Origin: Flavobacterium buctense | GTDB lineage: Bacteria; Bacteroidota; Bacteroidia; Flavobacteriales; Flavobacteriaceae | Length of the DNA stretch: 64,000 bases | NCBI RefSeq assembly: GCF_014486695.1 | Contig: NZ_JACTAB010000007.1 | Span: forward strand, 62,001-126,000 | Direction: 5' to 3' | Part shown: one piece after another, positions 47,516 through 56,837 of the stretch | How the letters are laid out: the number at the start of each line of letters is the position of its first letter | Numbering within the stretch: position 1 is the stretch's first letter | Position numbers and translations under genes: made by a program | Notes under the pieces: model-generated | What the model was told of the DNA's origin: nothing | What the model saw: only the letters and a program-made list of their open reading frames with translations | The model's database searches: none

Positions 47516-47654
47516 ATCATTTTTTCTTGTCCGTTATAGCGACAAGTAGTAGACACAAATATAAATAAATGATTGAAATATAAGCACCATAAATTATTCT
47601 TAATAAACGTTGTCATTGGGGCTAATTTCATAAATTTGCTTAAAATTTTACCTA

Positions 47655-49304
47655 TTGAAAAAGTTACTTTTTTACCTCGGATTATTTTTATTGGTCGTGA
47701 ATATTGCTGCTGCACAAAAAAAATCATCACCTATAAACATAGAATACTCCGATTATGCAGATATCAATCAAACTGAAATTCCCGATGCGTTATTGTTGCG
47801 TGGCAATGTGAGAGTAAGCCATGACGGTGTTATTTTTACTTGTAACAAAGCTTATTTTTTCCAAAAAGAAAACTATCTGAAAGCTTTTGGCGATGTGCAA
47901 ATGGTGCAAGGCGATACGCTTTACCTAAATAGCAAATACGCTGAATACAATGGCGAAGTCAAACAAGCGTATGCAACAGGCAATGTGGTGATGCGTTCCC
48001 CTGAATCGACTTTGGTTACCGATACGATTAACTTTGACCGAAACAGCCAAGAAGCTTTTTACAATTCTCATGCGACAATTACCAATAAAGACAACACTTT
48101 GAAAAGCAAATCGGGTCGTTATTACGCCAATGAAAAGAAGTTTAAATTCTTAACCGCTGTAACGATTACCAATCCGAAATACACCATCAAGTCGAATCAT
48201 TTAGACTATTATACTAATTCGGGTCACTCCTATTTGTTTGGTCCGTCGACCATTACCAGTAAGGAGAATTATATTTATACCGAAAAAGGGTTTTATGATA
48301 CCAAAAAGAATTTGGCCTACTTCAAACGAAAATCCTATATCAAATACAAAGACCGACGCATCGAAGGTGACAGTTTGTATTATGACCGAAACCGAGAATA
48401 TGCTTCGGCCACCAACAATGTAAAGATTACTGATTCTATCAATAATGGTTTAATCAAAGGTCATTATGCCGAAATTTATCGCGATTTAAAAACGCAGAAA
48501 GATTCGATGATGATTACTAAAAAAGCCGTTGCGATTACTTTGGTCGAAAACGATTCGATGTATGTGCACGGCAAAAAAATGATCATTACCGGAAAACCGG
48601 GAGAACGTATTGTCAGAGCTTTTAACAATGTGCGTTTTTACAAAACCGATATGAGCGGCAAATGTGATTCCATCCATTCCGACCAAAAAACTGGCTTAAC
48701 CAAATTGATTAAAAACCCGATTCTTTGGAATTACGAAAACCAAATGACCGGCGACATCATGCATCTTATTGGCAACAACCAAACCGAAAAACTCGACTCG
48801 CTCAAAGTGCTCAACAATGCTTTTATCATTTCGAAAGACACACTTAGCACGGGTTACAATCAGGTCAAAGGACAAAATCTTTACGGAAAATTTGTAGACA
48901 ATAAACTCCGAGAAGTGGATATCATCAAAAACACCGAAGTCATTTATTATATGCGCAATGACCAACAAGAACTGATTGGTATCAACAAAAGCGTAAGCAG
49001 TAAAATCAATATGATTTTGGATAAAAATACGATTGAAACGATAACTAATTACAACCAAGTAGACGGCGATATTTATCCCGAAGCAGAATTGCCTGAAAAT
49101 GCTCGGAAACTACGAGGATTCATTTGGCGTGGCGACGAACGAATAAAAACCAAAGACGATATTTTTCCGCAAGAAGAACTCGATTTGGATGCCAAGATTC
49201 AAGCGGAAAGTAAAGTCGAGAAAGCCAAAGTAGATAAGCCTTTAGAACCTAGTAAAGAAACTTTAGATTACGATAAGAAGAACCCTAAACCGGTAGTAAA
49301 ATAA
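47655..49304 (+). CDS. OstA-like (LptA/LptD N-domain-type) envelope protein
   Basis: This 549-residue protein uses TTG at 47655; an in-frame TAA lies at 47631-47633 with no ATG between and the signal peptide (residues ~1-20, ending NIAAAQ) starts directly at it. The following beta-rich sequence carries repeated OstA-like units (LLRGNVRVSHDGVIFTCNKAYFFQKENYLKAFGDVQ; AYATGNVVMRSPESTLVTDTINFD). The fold is the beta-jelly roll of LptA/LptC that carries LPS through the periplasm. The next gene overlaps as TAATG. The C-terminus is acidic and Lys-rich. Confidence 0.85.
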   Translation: MKKLLFYLGLFLLVVNIAAAQKKSSPINIEYSDYADINQTEIPDALLLRGNVRVSHDGVIFTCNKAYFFQKENYLKAFGDVQMVQGDTLYLNSKYAEYNGEVKQAYATGNVVMRSPESTLVTDTINFDRNSQEAFYNSHATITNKDNTLKSKSGRYYANEKKFKFLTAVTITNPKYTIKSNHLDYYTNSGHSYLFGPSTITSKENYIYTEKGFYDTKKNLAYFKRKSYIKYKDRRIEGDSLYYDRNREYASATNNVKITDSINNGLIKGHYAEIYRDLKTQKDSMMITKKAVAITLVENDSMYVHGKKMIITGKPGERIVRAFNNVRFYKTDMSGKCDSIHSDQKTGLTKLIKNPILWNYENQMTGDIMHLIGNNQTEKLDSLKVLNNAFIISKDTLSTGYNQVKGQNLYGKFVDNKLREVDIIKNTEVIYYMRNDQQELIGINKSVSSKINMILDKNTIETITNYNQVDGDIYPEAELPENARKLRGFIWRGDERIKTKDDIFPQEELDLDAKIQAESKVEKAKVDKPLEPSKETLDYDKKNPKPVVK

Positions 49305-49549
49305 TGATAACGCAAACTTGTCCAAAGTGTAAACAAGATGCTTTCACTTGGTACGTTAGCGAAATATTGCCAAATATAACGGTTTGGAGTTGTAACAATT
49401 GTCCGCTGCAAATATTCGAAGAAGACCATGAGGAAGAAATTTGCGAAAATTGTAATGAAAAAACGAAAACTTTATTAAGAAGCCAAGAAGAGCAATTTAA
49501 TTGGTGTTCCCATTGTAATACAGTCACCAACTACCAACTAAACGAATAA
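49304..49549 (+). CDS. Small protein with four CXXC motifs
   Basis: This 81-residue protein has CXXC pairs at 6-9 (CPKC), 30-33 (CNNC), 47-50 (CENC) and 68-71 (CSHC), giving two zinc-ribbon-like knuckle pairs, with an acidic middle (EEDHEEEICENC). I do not recognise the family. It has no signal peptide. Its ATG overlaps the OstA-like stop codon (TAATG), and the class III aminotransferase starts 13 bases after its stop, so it is probably translated in the same transcript. It may bind nucleic acid or another protein; no function can be read. Confidence 0.8.
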   Translation: MITQTCPKCKQDAFTWYVSEILPNITVWSCNNCPLQIFEEDHEEEICENCNEKTKTLLRSQEEQFNWCSHCNTVTNYQLNE

Positions 49550-49562
49550 CGAATTACCGAGA

Positions 49563-50756
49563 TTGAAAGAAGATTTCCTAAAATACCAAGCGCAAACTTC
49601 CCCGTATCCTTTGGGTATGGAAGTGTCGCATGCGGTTGGTTCTTATATATACGACACCAAAAATAAAAAATACTTAGACTTTGTAGCCGGTGTTTCAGCT
49701 TGTAGTTTGGGTCACCAACATCCTAAAGTTAACCAAGCCATTATTGACCAATTGAATAAATATTCGCATGTAATGGTTTATGGCGAGTATGCCCAACATC
49801 CGGCGGTGGCTTATTGCAAATTGTTAGTCGAAAATTTACCGACAAGTTTAAATAAAGTCTATTTAGTGAACTCAGGAACCGAAGCTTGTGAAGGCGCTTT
49901 AAAATTGGCTCGAAGAGTTACCGGCAGAAGCCAATTGATTTCCTGTCACAATGCTTATCACGGCAATACGATGGGCTCGATGAGCGTCATGGGATTTGAA
50001 GAACGAAAACAAATCTTCCGACCGTTGATTCCCGATGTAGATTTCATCACCTTTAATAACGAAGCCGATTTGGAAAAAATCACTACCAAAACGGCAGGAA
50101 TCATTTTAGAAAGCATTCAAGGTGGTGCCGGTTTTATCGAACCTAAAAATGATTTTTTGGCGAAAGTTAAAAAACGTTGCAAGGAAGTTGGGGCGCTGAT
50201 GATAGTCGACGAAATTCAACCGGGTTTTGGAAGAACCGGAAAACTATTCGGTTTTGAAAACTACAATGTCGTTCCCGACGTAGTTATTATAGGTAAAGGA
50301 ATGGCCGGCGGTATGCCTGTTGGTGGATTTATAGCCAATGAAAAACACATGGATTTGTTAAGTCACGACCCGAAATTGGGACACATTACCACTTTTGGCG
50401 GACATCCTGTCATAGCGGCAGCTTGTTTGGCTACTTTAGAAGAAGTACTGGAAAAAGATTACGCTGCACAGTCATTAGTAAAAGAAAAACTTTTCAGGGA
50501 AATTTTGGTACATCCTTTGATAGAAGAAATTCGAGGCCGAGGCTTAATGCTGGCGGCGATGACCAAAGACCCCGAAATTACCAATAAAGTGATTTTTAAA
50601 TGCCAAGATAAAGGACTGATTTTATTCTGGCTCTTGTTTGAAGGTTGCGCCATCCGAATTACTCCTCCGTTAACTATCTCTTTAGAAGAAATAAGAGAAG
50701 GTTGCGCCATCATCATAGAAGCTATGAATGAAGTGGCAGCAGAAATGAAAAATTAA
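49563..50756 (+). CDS. Class III PLP-dependent aminotransferase (aspartate aminotransferase family)
   Basis: This 397-residue protein starts at a TTG; in-frame TAA lies at 49539-49541 with no ATG between, and the first ATG is at residue 19. It has the class III motifs NSGTEACEGALKLARRVTG near 98, VDEIQPGFGRTGKLFG near 216 and the PLP Lys in VVIIGKGMAGGMPVGG near 250. Family members include acetylornithine, gamma-aminobutyrate and diaminobutyrate aminotransferases, and the sequence alone does not pick between them. It follows the zinc-knuckle gene by 13 bases and is followed by the TPR gene. Confidence 0.9.
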   Translation: MKEDFLKYQAQTSPYPLGMEVSHAVGSYIYDTKNKKYLDFVAGVSACSLGHQHPKVNQAIIDQLNKYSHVMVYGEYAQHPAVAYCKLLVENLPTSLNKVYLVNSGTEACEGALKLARRVTGRSQLISCHNAYHGNTMGSMSVMGFEERKQIFRPLIPDVDFITFNNEADLEKITTKTAGIILESIQGGAGFIEPKNDFLAKVKKRCKEVGALMIVDEIQPGFGRTGKLFGFENYNVVPDVVIIGKGMAGGMPVGGFIANEKHMDLLSHDPKLGHITTFGGHPVIAAACLATLEEVLEKDYAAQSLVKEKLFREILVHPLIEEIRGRGLMLAAMTKDPEITNKVIFKCQDKGLILFWLLFEGCAIRITPPLTISLEEIREGCAIIIEAMNEVAAEMKN

Positions 50757-50894
50757 AGATTTCATTTTCAATTTGATAAGAAATTTCAAATCAAAAAATT
50801 GTTAATTAAATTGTTTACAACAAAAAGTCGCTTTCACTAAAAAAAGAACAGCGTTTTCCTAATTTTATTAAGGATAATTTTAAAACCTACTAGT

Positions 50895-52295
50895 ATGCAC
50901 CTAGAACACGACGAAGAAGATTACAACTTATCCCTAGCGAAATTTGAGTCGATGTTGAAAACCAACAAAGTCTTGTTTTTCGATTCAGAGGAGTTCGAGG
51001 AAATTATTCTGCATTATCTCGACATGGGGAAAGCTTCTCTTGCCAAGAAAGCTTTAAAATTAGGACTGGAACAACACCCAAAATCTACCGGATTAAAATT
51101 GGTTCAAGTAGAAATGCTGGTGTACGACGATAAATTAGATCAGGCAGAAAAGTTGTTAAACGAATTGTACGCCATTGAGCCAACCAACGAGGAAATTTTT
51201 ATCCAAAAAGCCAATATCTATTCTAAAAGAGACGACCACGAGAAAGCGGTGGAATTCCTTCAAACCGCGTTGTTATATACTGAAGACTATGCCGATGTAT
51301 ACAACTTAATCGGAATGGAATATCTTTTTATGGATAGCCTTGAATTGGCCAAAGAAAATTTTATCAAATGTTTGGAAGAAGATTTCGAAGACCAATCTGC
51401 TTTATATAATGTAGTGTATTGCTTTGAGTTTTTGGACCAAAATTTGGATGCGATTGAATACCTCAAAACTTACATCGATAGAAATCCCTACAGCGAAATA
51501 GCTTGGCACCAATCAGGCCGTTTGTATTATGGGGTAAAAGATTATGAAAATGCAGTTCGTTCGTTTGAATTTGCTACTTATATAGATGATGAATTTATTG
51601 GTGCTTTCATGGAAAAAGGAAAAGCATTGGAGCGTTTAAAAAGACACGAAGAAGCCATTGAAAGTTACAATCGCACCATCGAATTAGACGACCCGACTTC
51701 TTATGCCTTATTACGCATCGGGAAATGTTATGAAAAACTAGGCAACAAAGTTGAGGCCTTAAAATATTTCAACAAAACCGTTCACGAAGATCCGCTTTTA
51801 GACAAAGGCTGGATTGCGATTACCGATTTTTATGTACGCCAAAAAAATTTCCAAAAAGCCTTATTCTATGTGAATAAAGCGTTGGCTATTGACGATCAAA
51901 ATCGCCTCTACTGGAAACGTTATGCGACCATCAACAAAGCGATGAGTATGTTTGAGGAAGCTGAATTCGGATACAGAAAAGCTGTTGAACACGGTGATTA
52001 CCAACTAGACACTTGGTTATTTTGGGTGGATATGATGCAAAACATGGGAGAAACCAACAATGCGATTCTGACTTTAATCCAAGCCGCAGAATATTTTCCG
52101 GAAGAATGTGAAATCGAATACCGTTTGGCCGGTTTGCATTTGTCTTTACACGAAGAAGAAAAAGGAAACTTCCACTTGAATAATGGATTGCGTTTAAACT
52201 CAAAACACAACACTATTTTGGAAGAATTGTTTCCAATGGTTTGGGAAAGACAATCGGTACAAGATTATATGGCGAAACATAAAAAATCGGAATAA
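50895..52295 (+). CDS. Tetratricopeptide repeat protein
   Basis: This 466-residue protein has an N-terminal acidic segment (MHLEHDEEDYNLSLAKFESML) and about ten TPR units (for example DKLDQAEKLLNELYAIEPTNEEIFIQKA; FIGAFMEKGKALERLKRHEEAIESYNRTIELDD). It has no signal peptide or membrane helix and is likely a cytoplasmic scaffold. aroE starts immediately after its stop codon, so it shares a transcript with aroE and rlmH. The role is unknown. Confidence 0.9.
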   Translation: MHLEHDEEDYNLSLAKFESMLKTNKVLFFDSEEFEEIILHYLDMGKASLAKKALKLGLEQHPKSTGLKLVQVEMLVYDDKLDQAEKLLNELYAIEPTNEEIFIQKANIYSKRDDHEKAVEFLQTALLYTEDYADVYNLIGMEYLFMDSLELAKENFIKCLEEDFEDQSALYNVVYCFEFLDQNLDAIEYLKTYIDRNPYSEIAWHQSGRLYYGVKDYENAVRSFEFATYIDDEFIGAFMEKGKALERLKRHEEAIESYNRTIELDDPTSYALLRIGKCYEKLGNKVEALKYFNKTVHEDPLLDKGWIAITDFYVRQKNFQKALFYVNKALAIDDQNRLYWKRYATINKAMSMFEEAEFGYRKAVEHGDYQLDTWLFWVDMMQNMGETNNAILTLIQAAEYFPEECEIEYRLAGLHLSLHEEEKGNFHLNNGLRLNSKHNTILEELFPMVWERQSVQDYMAKHKKSE

Positions 52296-53036
52296 ATGTC
52301 GAGAAGACAATACGGTCTAATCGGAAAGAACATTTCCTATTCGTTTTCCCAAAAGTACTTTACCGAAAAATTTACTTTAGGCAACTTTGTAGATTGTTCC
52401 TATGAGAATTTCGACCTACAATCCATTATAGAATTCCCAACTCTTATTGCCAACAATCGTGATTTAAAAGGGCTAAACGTTACCATTCCTTATAAAGAAG
52501 TTGTTATCCCTTATTTGGATAAACTGTCTAAAACGGCGGCCCAAATTGGCGCCGTCAATGTCATTCGATTTACCAAAAAAGGCAAACTCAAAGGCTACAA
52601 CTCAGATTACTACGGTTTTATGAAATCTTTACAACCACTACTCCAACCACATCATCAAAAAGCCTTGATACTCGGAACCGGTGGCGCAGCTAAAGCGGTG
52701 GCTTTTGCTCTAGACCAACTCGGAATTCTATACACTTATGTTTCTCGCGAAGAAAAGGAAGGCATGATTAATTATGACCGAATTAATGCAACGACTTTCG
52801 ACAATTACCATATCATTATCAATTGCACACCCTTGGGCACAAGCCCTGACACCAAAGCCTTTCCGCCTATTCCGTATAACTTTTTTACCAAAAAACACAT
52901 TGCTTTCGACTTAATATACAATCCGGAAGAAACGCAGTTTTTGAAAAAAGCGAAAAAGAACGGTGCCATTACCAAAAACGGTTACGAAATGTTAGTTTTG
53001 CAAGCCGAAAAAGCCTGGAAAATTTGGAATAAATAA
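52296..53036 (+). CDS. aroE: Shikimate dehydrogenase
   Basis: This 246-residue enzyme has the shikimate-binding SYSFSQKYF near 15, NVTIPYKE with K67 as the catalytic base, GAVNVI at 85-90, and the NADP-binding LGTGGAAKAVAFAL at about 127. It reduces 3-dehydroshikimate with NADPH in the chorismate pathway. It is ~25 residues shorter than E. coli AroE but all catalytic blocks are there. It starts directly after the TPR gene and precedes rlmH by six bases. Confidence 0.95.
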   Translation: MSRRQYGLIGKNISYSFSQKYFTEKFTLGNFVDCSYENFDLQSIIEFPTLIANNRDLKGLNVTIPYKEVVIPYLDKLSKTAAQIGAVNVIRFTKKGKLKGYNSDYYGFMKSLQPLLQPHHQKALILGTGGAAKAVAFALDQLGILYTYVSREEKEGMINYDRINATTFDNYHIIINCTPLGTSPDTKAFPPIPYNFFTKKHIAFDLIYNPEETQFLKKAKKNGAITKNGYEMLVLQAEKAWKIWNK

Positions 53037-53042
53037 ATTATC

Positions 53043-53516
53043 ATGAACATCAAACTAATCGCCATTGGCAAAACCGATAACAAAGCGTTGCAAACGTTGA
53101 TTGACGATTACACCAAGCGTTTGTCGTTTTACATCAAATTTGATTTAGACATTATTCCCGATATCAAAAACGTTAAAAACCTTTCGGAAACGCAACAAAA
53201 AGACAAAGAAGGCGAATTGATTTTGGCCAAACTCACACCAACCGACCAATTAATTTTATTAGACGAAAACGGCTCAACATTTTCAAGTGTTGGCTTCTCC
53301 GATTATTTGCAAAAGAAAATGAATTCAGGCGTGAAGACTTTGGTTTTCGTTATTGGCGGACCGTATGGTTTCAGTGCAGAAGTTTACAAAAAAGCACAAG
53401 GTAAAGTCTCCCTTTCCGAAATGACTTTTTCGCATCAAATGGTTCGTTTATTCTTTATTGAGCAGTTGTACCGCGGGTTTACAATTTTGCGGAATGAACC
53501 TTATCACCATCAGTAG
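53043..53516 (+). CDS. rlmH: 23S rRNA (pseudouridine-1915-N3)-methyltransferase RlmH
   Basis: This 157-residue protein is close to the universal RlmH length and has the SPOUT trefoil knot signature LIFVIGGPYGFS in the form VFVIGGPYGFSAEVY, plus LSEMTFSHQMVRLFFIEQLYRGFTILRNEPYHH, the conserved C-terminus. It methylates the pseudouridine at helix 69 of the 50S subunit using SAM. It ends the plus-strand cluster from 47655; the next gene is convergent. Confidence 0.97.
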   Translation: MNIKLIAIGKTDNKALQTLIDDYTKRLSFYIKFDLDIIPDIKNVKNLSETQQKDKEGELILAKLTPTDQLILLDENGSTFSSVGFSDYLQKKMNSGVKTLVFVIGGPYGFSAEVYKKAQGKVSLSEMTFSHQMVRLFFIEQLYRGFTILRNEPYHHQ

Positions 53517-53542
53517 TTAGTAATCAGCTGGCAGTGTTCAGT

Positions 53543-54172
53543 TTAGTAGATGTATTCTCTATTGGAGTTTATTGAAACCCCTTTTTGGGTAATCTCGAGA
53601 TTTTTGATGAAGAGTTTGTATTCGATATACTTTCCGAAAGACATGCCTTTATCGAAGGAGAAATAAATTCTTGAACTTGGCATTTTATTGATAAACTCTT
53701 GTAATTGATTTTTAGAGAAAACCAATTCGTTGTAATGCACCAAATCATTTCGGTCTAAGTGGAAATACTTGACATTAAAATCAGGTTTTTCGAGTTTGTA
53801 TACTATTTTAGTAAACGGCATGAAAGCCAAGTTTTTTTTAACCGTATCGGTATAGGTAAAGTAGTTTTCAGAAGTTGCTTTTTTATGCGAGCTTCCTTCT
53901 TTTTTTGTCTGTAATTTTTTTACTTCCAAAATTACTTTGCGCAATGGCAAACGCTTATCAATGTTGAACAACCAATTGGTTGAACTAATCGAATTATTGC
54001 GATTAACATCAACTAAAGTATCTTTTTCTTCCAATTTAAAAAAGAAATAAATCGGCGAATGGTCTTTTACTTCTGTTACAATGGTTTCTTTGGCGACAGG
54101 CAATAAAACTTCTTTATCATTACCGCAAGAAAGCATTAGCATTGGAATTAATAAGAGAACAATCTTTTTCAT
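53543..54172 (-). CDS. Uncharacterised lipoprotein
   Basis: The ATG at 54172 gives 209 residues beginning with a lipoprotein signal (MKKIVLLLIPMLMLSCGN); an ATG 42 bases upstream exists but would place a basic extension before it. No known domain is recognised. The protein is rich in Lys/Asp/Glu with beta-type patches (HSPIYFFFKLEEKDTLVDVN; KVILEVKKLQTKKEGSS). Its start overlaps the folP stop by one base (TAATG on the minus strand), so it is co-transcribed with folP. A lipidated periplasmic location is predicted. Confidence 0.78.
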   Translation of the reverse strand: MKKIVLLLIPMLMLSCGNDKEVLLPVAKETIVTEVKDHSPIYFFFKLEEKDTLVDVNRNNSISSTNWLFNIDKRLPLRKVILEVKKLQTKKEGSSHKKATSENYFTYTDTVKKNLAFMPFTKIVYKLEKPDFNVKYFHLDRNDLVHYNELVFSKNQLQEFINKMPSSRIYFSFDKGMSFGKYIEYKLFIKNLEITQKGVSINSNREYIY

Positions 54173-55005
54173 TAGTATAATTTGTAGTTTAATTGAAGGC
54201 ACAAATTTACACATTCAACGGCTTCTTTCACATCATGCACTCTTAAAATAGTACTACCTTTTTGTAAAGCAATTGTATTTAAAACCGAAGTACCATTCAA
54301 AGCAAACTCGGCTGAAGTGTTAAGTGTTTTATAAATCATTGATTTTCGCGAAATTCCAACTAAAATTGGCAAATCCAGCATTTGAAACAACTCCAAATTG
54401 TTCATGATTTCAAAATTCTGTTCCAACGTTTTGGCGAAGCCGAATCCGGGATCGATAATCAAATCATTAATACCTAAACGTCTTGCTTGCGATACTTTTT
54501 CAGAGAAATAAAACAATACTTCTTTGGTAACATTGTCATACTGTGCCAAACTTTGCATGGTTTGCGGATTGCCTTTCATGTGCATCATAATATAAGGCAC
54601 TTGTAACTGGGCGACGGTTTCCATCATGTTGTCATCTAGACCTCCGGCAGCAATATCATTAATGATACACGCGCCGTTTTCAATAGCAGCTTTAGCCACA
54701 TTGGCCCGAAAAGTATCGACAGAAATTAAAGTTTCCGGAAAATGTTGGAGTACCGATTTTATAATAGGAAGCAGTCTTTGTGTTTCTTCTTGTTCCGTTA
54801 CAAACTCAGCACTAGGTTTGCTGGAATAAGCACCAATATCAATAAAAGCAGCACCTTCCGTCAGCATTTTTTCCACTTGAAGAAGCATGCTTTTTTCATC
54901 AGCATATTTTCCGCCGTCGTAGAAAGAATTCGGAGTAACGTTCAATATTCCCATAACTTTGGGAGAAGATAAATCGACAAGCGTTCCAAGACAATTTATA
55001 GTCAT
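54172..55005 (-). CDS. folP: Dihydropteroate synthase
   Basis: The ATG at 55005 gives 277 residues; a TTG six bases upstream is rejected. MGILNVTPNSFYDGG, DIGAYSSKPSAE, NDIAAGG, MMHMKGNPQTM and DPGFGFAKT are the pterin- and sulfonamide-site motifs. The enzyme joins p-aminobenzoate to dihydropterin pyrophosphate in folate synthesis. The lipoprotein gene follows with a one-base overlap. The DUF1599 gene is divergent upstream. The family's C-terminal RVHDV is present. Confidence 0.95.
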   Translation of the reverse strand: MTINCLGTLVDLSSPKVMGILNVTPNSFYDGGKYADEKSMLLQVEKMLTEGAAFIDIGAYSSKPSAEFVTEQEETQRLLPIIKSVLQHFPETLISVDTFRANVAKAAIENGACIINDIAAGGLDDNMMETVAQLQVPYIMMHMKGNPQTMQSLAQYDNVTKEVLFYFSEKVSQARRLGINDLIIDPGFGFAKTLEQNFEIMNNLELFQMLDLPILVGISRKSMIYKTLNTSAEFALNGTSVLNTIALQKGSTILRVHDVKEAVECVNLCLQLNYKLY

Positions 55006-55038
55006 TAGCAAATTAAGTTAGTTCTAAGATTTAGTCCT

Positions 55039-55068
55039 TTGTACTTCAATCTTTATTCTTTACTTTTG
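55039..55068 (+). promoter_or_regulatory. Promoter for the DUF1599 gene
   Basis: TTG at 55039-55041, a 19-base spacer and an exact TACTTTTG at 55061-55068 match the Bacteroidota consensus. The predicted leader before the ATG at 55097 is about 25 bases. Confidence 0.65.
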
Positions 55069-55096
55069 GGAAAATTTGACACAAAGATACACTGAA

Positions 55097-55645
55097 ATGA
55101 GTAATACTTCTCAAGAATATGACAAGGTTATCGCAATTTGCCGACAACTGTTTATCAACAAAATGAAAGACTACGGAAGTGCTTGGAGAATCTTGAGATT
55201 ACCTTCCTTAACCGACCAAATATTTATCAAAGCCCAACGCATTCGAAGTCTACAGCAAAATGACATTCGCAAAGTAGATGAAGACGAAACCGGGGAATTC
55301 ATTGGAATTATTAATTACTCCATCATGGCGTTAATCCAATTGGATTTAGGCGTAGTGGAACAACCTGATTTAGATGTTGCCAAAGCGACCGAACTTTACG
55401 ATGCAAAAGTAAGTTTAACCAAATCCTTGATGGAAGCCAAAAACCACGATTACGGAGAAGCTTGGCGCGATATGCGAGTAAGTTCCCTAACCGATTTGAT
55501 TCTCCAAAAATTACTTCGTGTGAAGCAAATTGAAGACAACCAAGGCAAAACAATAGTTTCGGAAGGCATTGATGCCAATTACCAAGATATGATTAATTAC
55601 TCGGTTTTTGCCTTAATTTTGATGCAATTCGGACAAAAAGGGTAA
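55097..55645 (+). CDS. DUF1599 protein with internal duplication
   Basis: The ATG at 55097 gives 182 residues; a TTG 21 bases upstream is rejected. Two homologous halves are visible: residues ~8-82 (MKDYGSAWRILRLPSLTDQI...IINYSIMALIQLDLG) and ~101-178 (NHDYGEAWRDMRVSSLTDLI...MINYSVFALILMQFG). Each has a DYG.AWR....SLTD motif and a conserved NYS tail. The all-alpha layout with repeated charged motifs resembles a MazG/nucleotide-pyrophosphatase-like helical fold, but this is a guess from the pattern. It begins a plus-strand run ending with tpiA. Confidence 0.88.
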   Translation: MSNTSQEYDKVIAICRQLFINKMKDYGSAWRILRLPSLTDQIFIKAQRIRSLQQNDIRKVDEDETGEFIGIINYSIMALIQLDLGVVEQPDLDVAKATELYDAKVSLTKSLMEAKNHDYGEAWRDMRVSSLTDLILQKLLRVKQIEDNQGKTIVSEGIDANYQDMINYSVFALILMQFGQKG

Positions 55646-55694
55646 ACTCCAAATTTTAATAAATTCCAAAAAAACTATATAACAATACACAAAT

Positions 55695-56783
55695 ATGGCA
55701 ATCTCTAAAAACAATATCGGTTGGGGAATTCGAATCGCAATTTCATTCCTGTTTTTACTTTCAGCTGTGGCCAAATTATATCCATCACCTTACTTCGCCA
55801 TTTCAACTTTTGAAGTAAAGCAATTATATCCAATGGGATTTTCGGAAAGTGTTGCGCCTTACTTTTCCAGAGTATTAATCGGAATTGAATTGGCTTTAGG
55901 ATTTTTAATTTTGCAAAAAAACTTTTTACGAAGCATCATTATTCCGGCTACGATTTTATTATTGGCCGTTTTCACCACACATTTGGCAATTGAAACCATT
56001 CAGAATGGCGGAAATTCCGGAAACTGTGGTTGTTTTGGAAGTTTGTTGCCAATGACCCCTATTGAAGCGATTTTAAAGAATGTTGCTGCGATGGCATTAT
56101 TGGTTTGGCTGTTCATCATCATGCCTAAAACAAACGAAAAGAATGGAAACTTTTGGTTATTGTCAACAGTCACTTTAGCTTCAATTTTGGGGTTATTTAT
56201 GTTGGCTCCAATCCAACCGATAGAAAATAGTTTCACGGTTTCAACTCCGGAAGAAACTACCTCTGATAGTATTCCTGAAACAACTTTGGATACAAAAAAA
56301 GCGGTCATTCCAAAAGATACCGTTAAAAAAGCAGCAGAAATTAAAGAGGACGTCAAAGCAGAAGTTACAGAACCTGCCAAACACAAATCAGGTTATACCC
56401 AGTATTTTTCTACTATAGACAAAGGAAGAAAAACACTTTGTTTCTTTGTTCCTGGTTGCGACCATTGTCGTGTTGCGGCTAAAGAGCTGACTGAAATGAG
56501 AAAAAATACTAAAGATTTTCCTGAAATTTCCATTATTTTTATGAACGAGGAAGCCGACTTGATTCCGGACTTTTTTAAATATGCCGGAGCGCAATATCCT
56601 TATAAAATCATAGAAGTTATACCTTTTTGGAAAGTGTTAGGTGATGGTAAAGACACGCCTGGCGTGAAGTATTTGTGGAATGGAAATGAATACAAATACT
56701 ACTGGGGAATTACCGATAACAAGTTTGATGCCGCCGACTTCCAAAAACTAATCAGTAAATCTTATGCTGAATTAAAAAAATAA
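55695..56783 (+). CDS. MauE/DoxX-like redox membrane protein fused to a thioredoxin domain
   Basis: This 362-residue protein has four helices in residues ~10-175 with the MauE-type C111-G-C113-F-G pair on the periplasmic face. A low-complexity linker (Lys/Glu/Thr/Pro, ~178-232) leads to a thioredoxin-like domain with C255-D-H-C258 and the aromatic FFVPG entry. MauE proteins of this family accept electrons in the membrane and supply periplasmic thioredoxin partners. It lies in the run DUF1599 - this gene - two-helix protein - TlpA-like - tpiA. An envelope disulfide reduction role is inferred. Confidence 0.88.
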   Translation: MAISKNNIGWGIRIAISFLFLLSAVAKLYPSPYFAISTFEVKQLYPMGFSESVAPYFSRVLIGIELALGFLILQKNFLRSIIIPATILLLAVFTTHLAIETIQNGGNSGNCGCFGSLLPMTPIEAILKNVAAMALLVWLFIIMPKTNEKNGNFWLLSTVTLASILGLFMLAPIQPIENSFTVSTPEETTSDSIPETTLDTKKAVIPKDTVKKAAEIKEDVKAEVTEPAKHKSGYTQYFSTIDKGRKTLCFFVPGCDHCRVAAKELTEMRKNTKDFPEISIIFMNEEADLIPDFFKYAGAQYPYKIIEVIPFWKVLGDGKDTPGVKYLWNGNEYKYYWGITDNKFDAADFQKLISKSYAELKK

Positions 56784-56837
56784 ATGCTAGTTGTGTTTCT
56801 TTTTTGCTATTTTTAGAGTTAAAAAATTAGAATCCTT

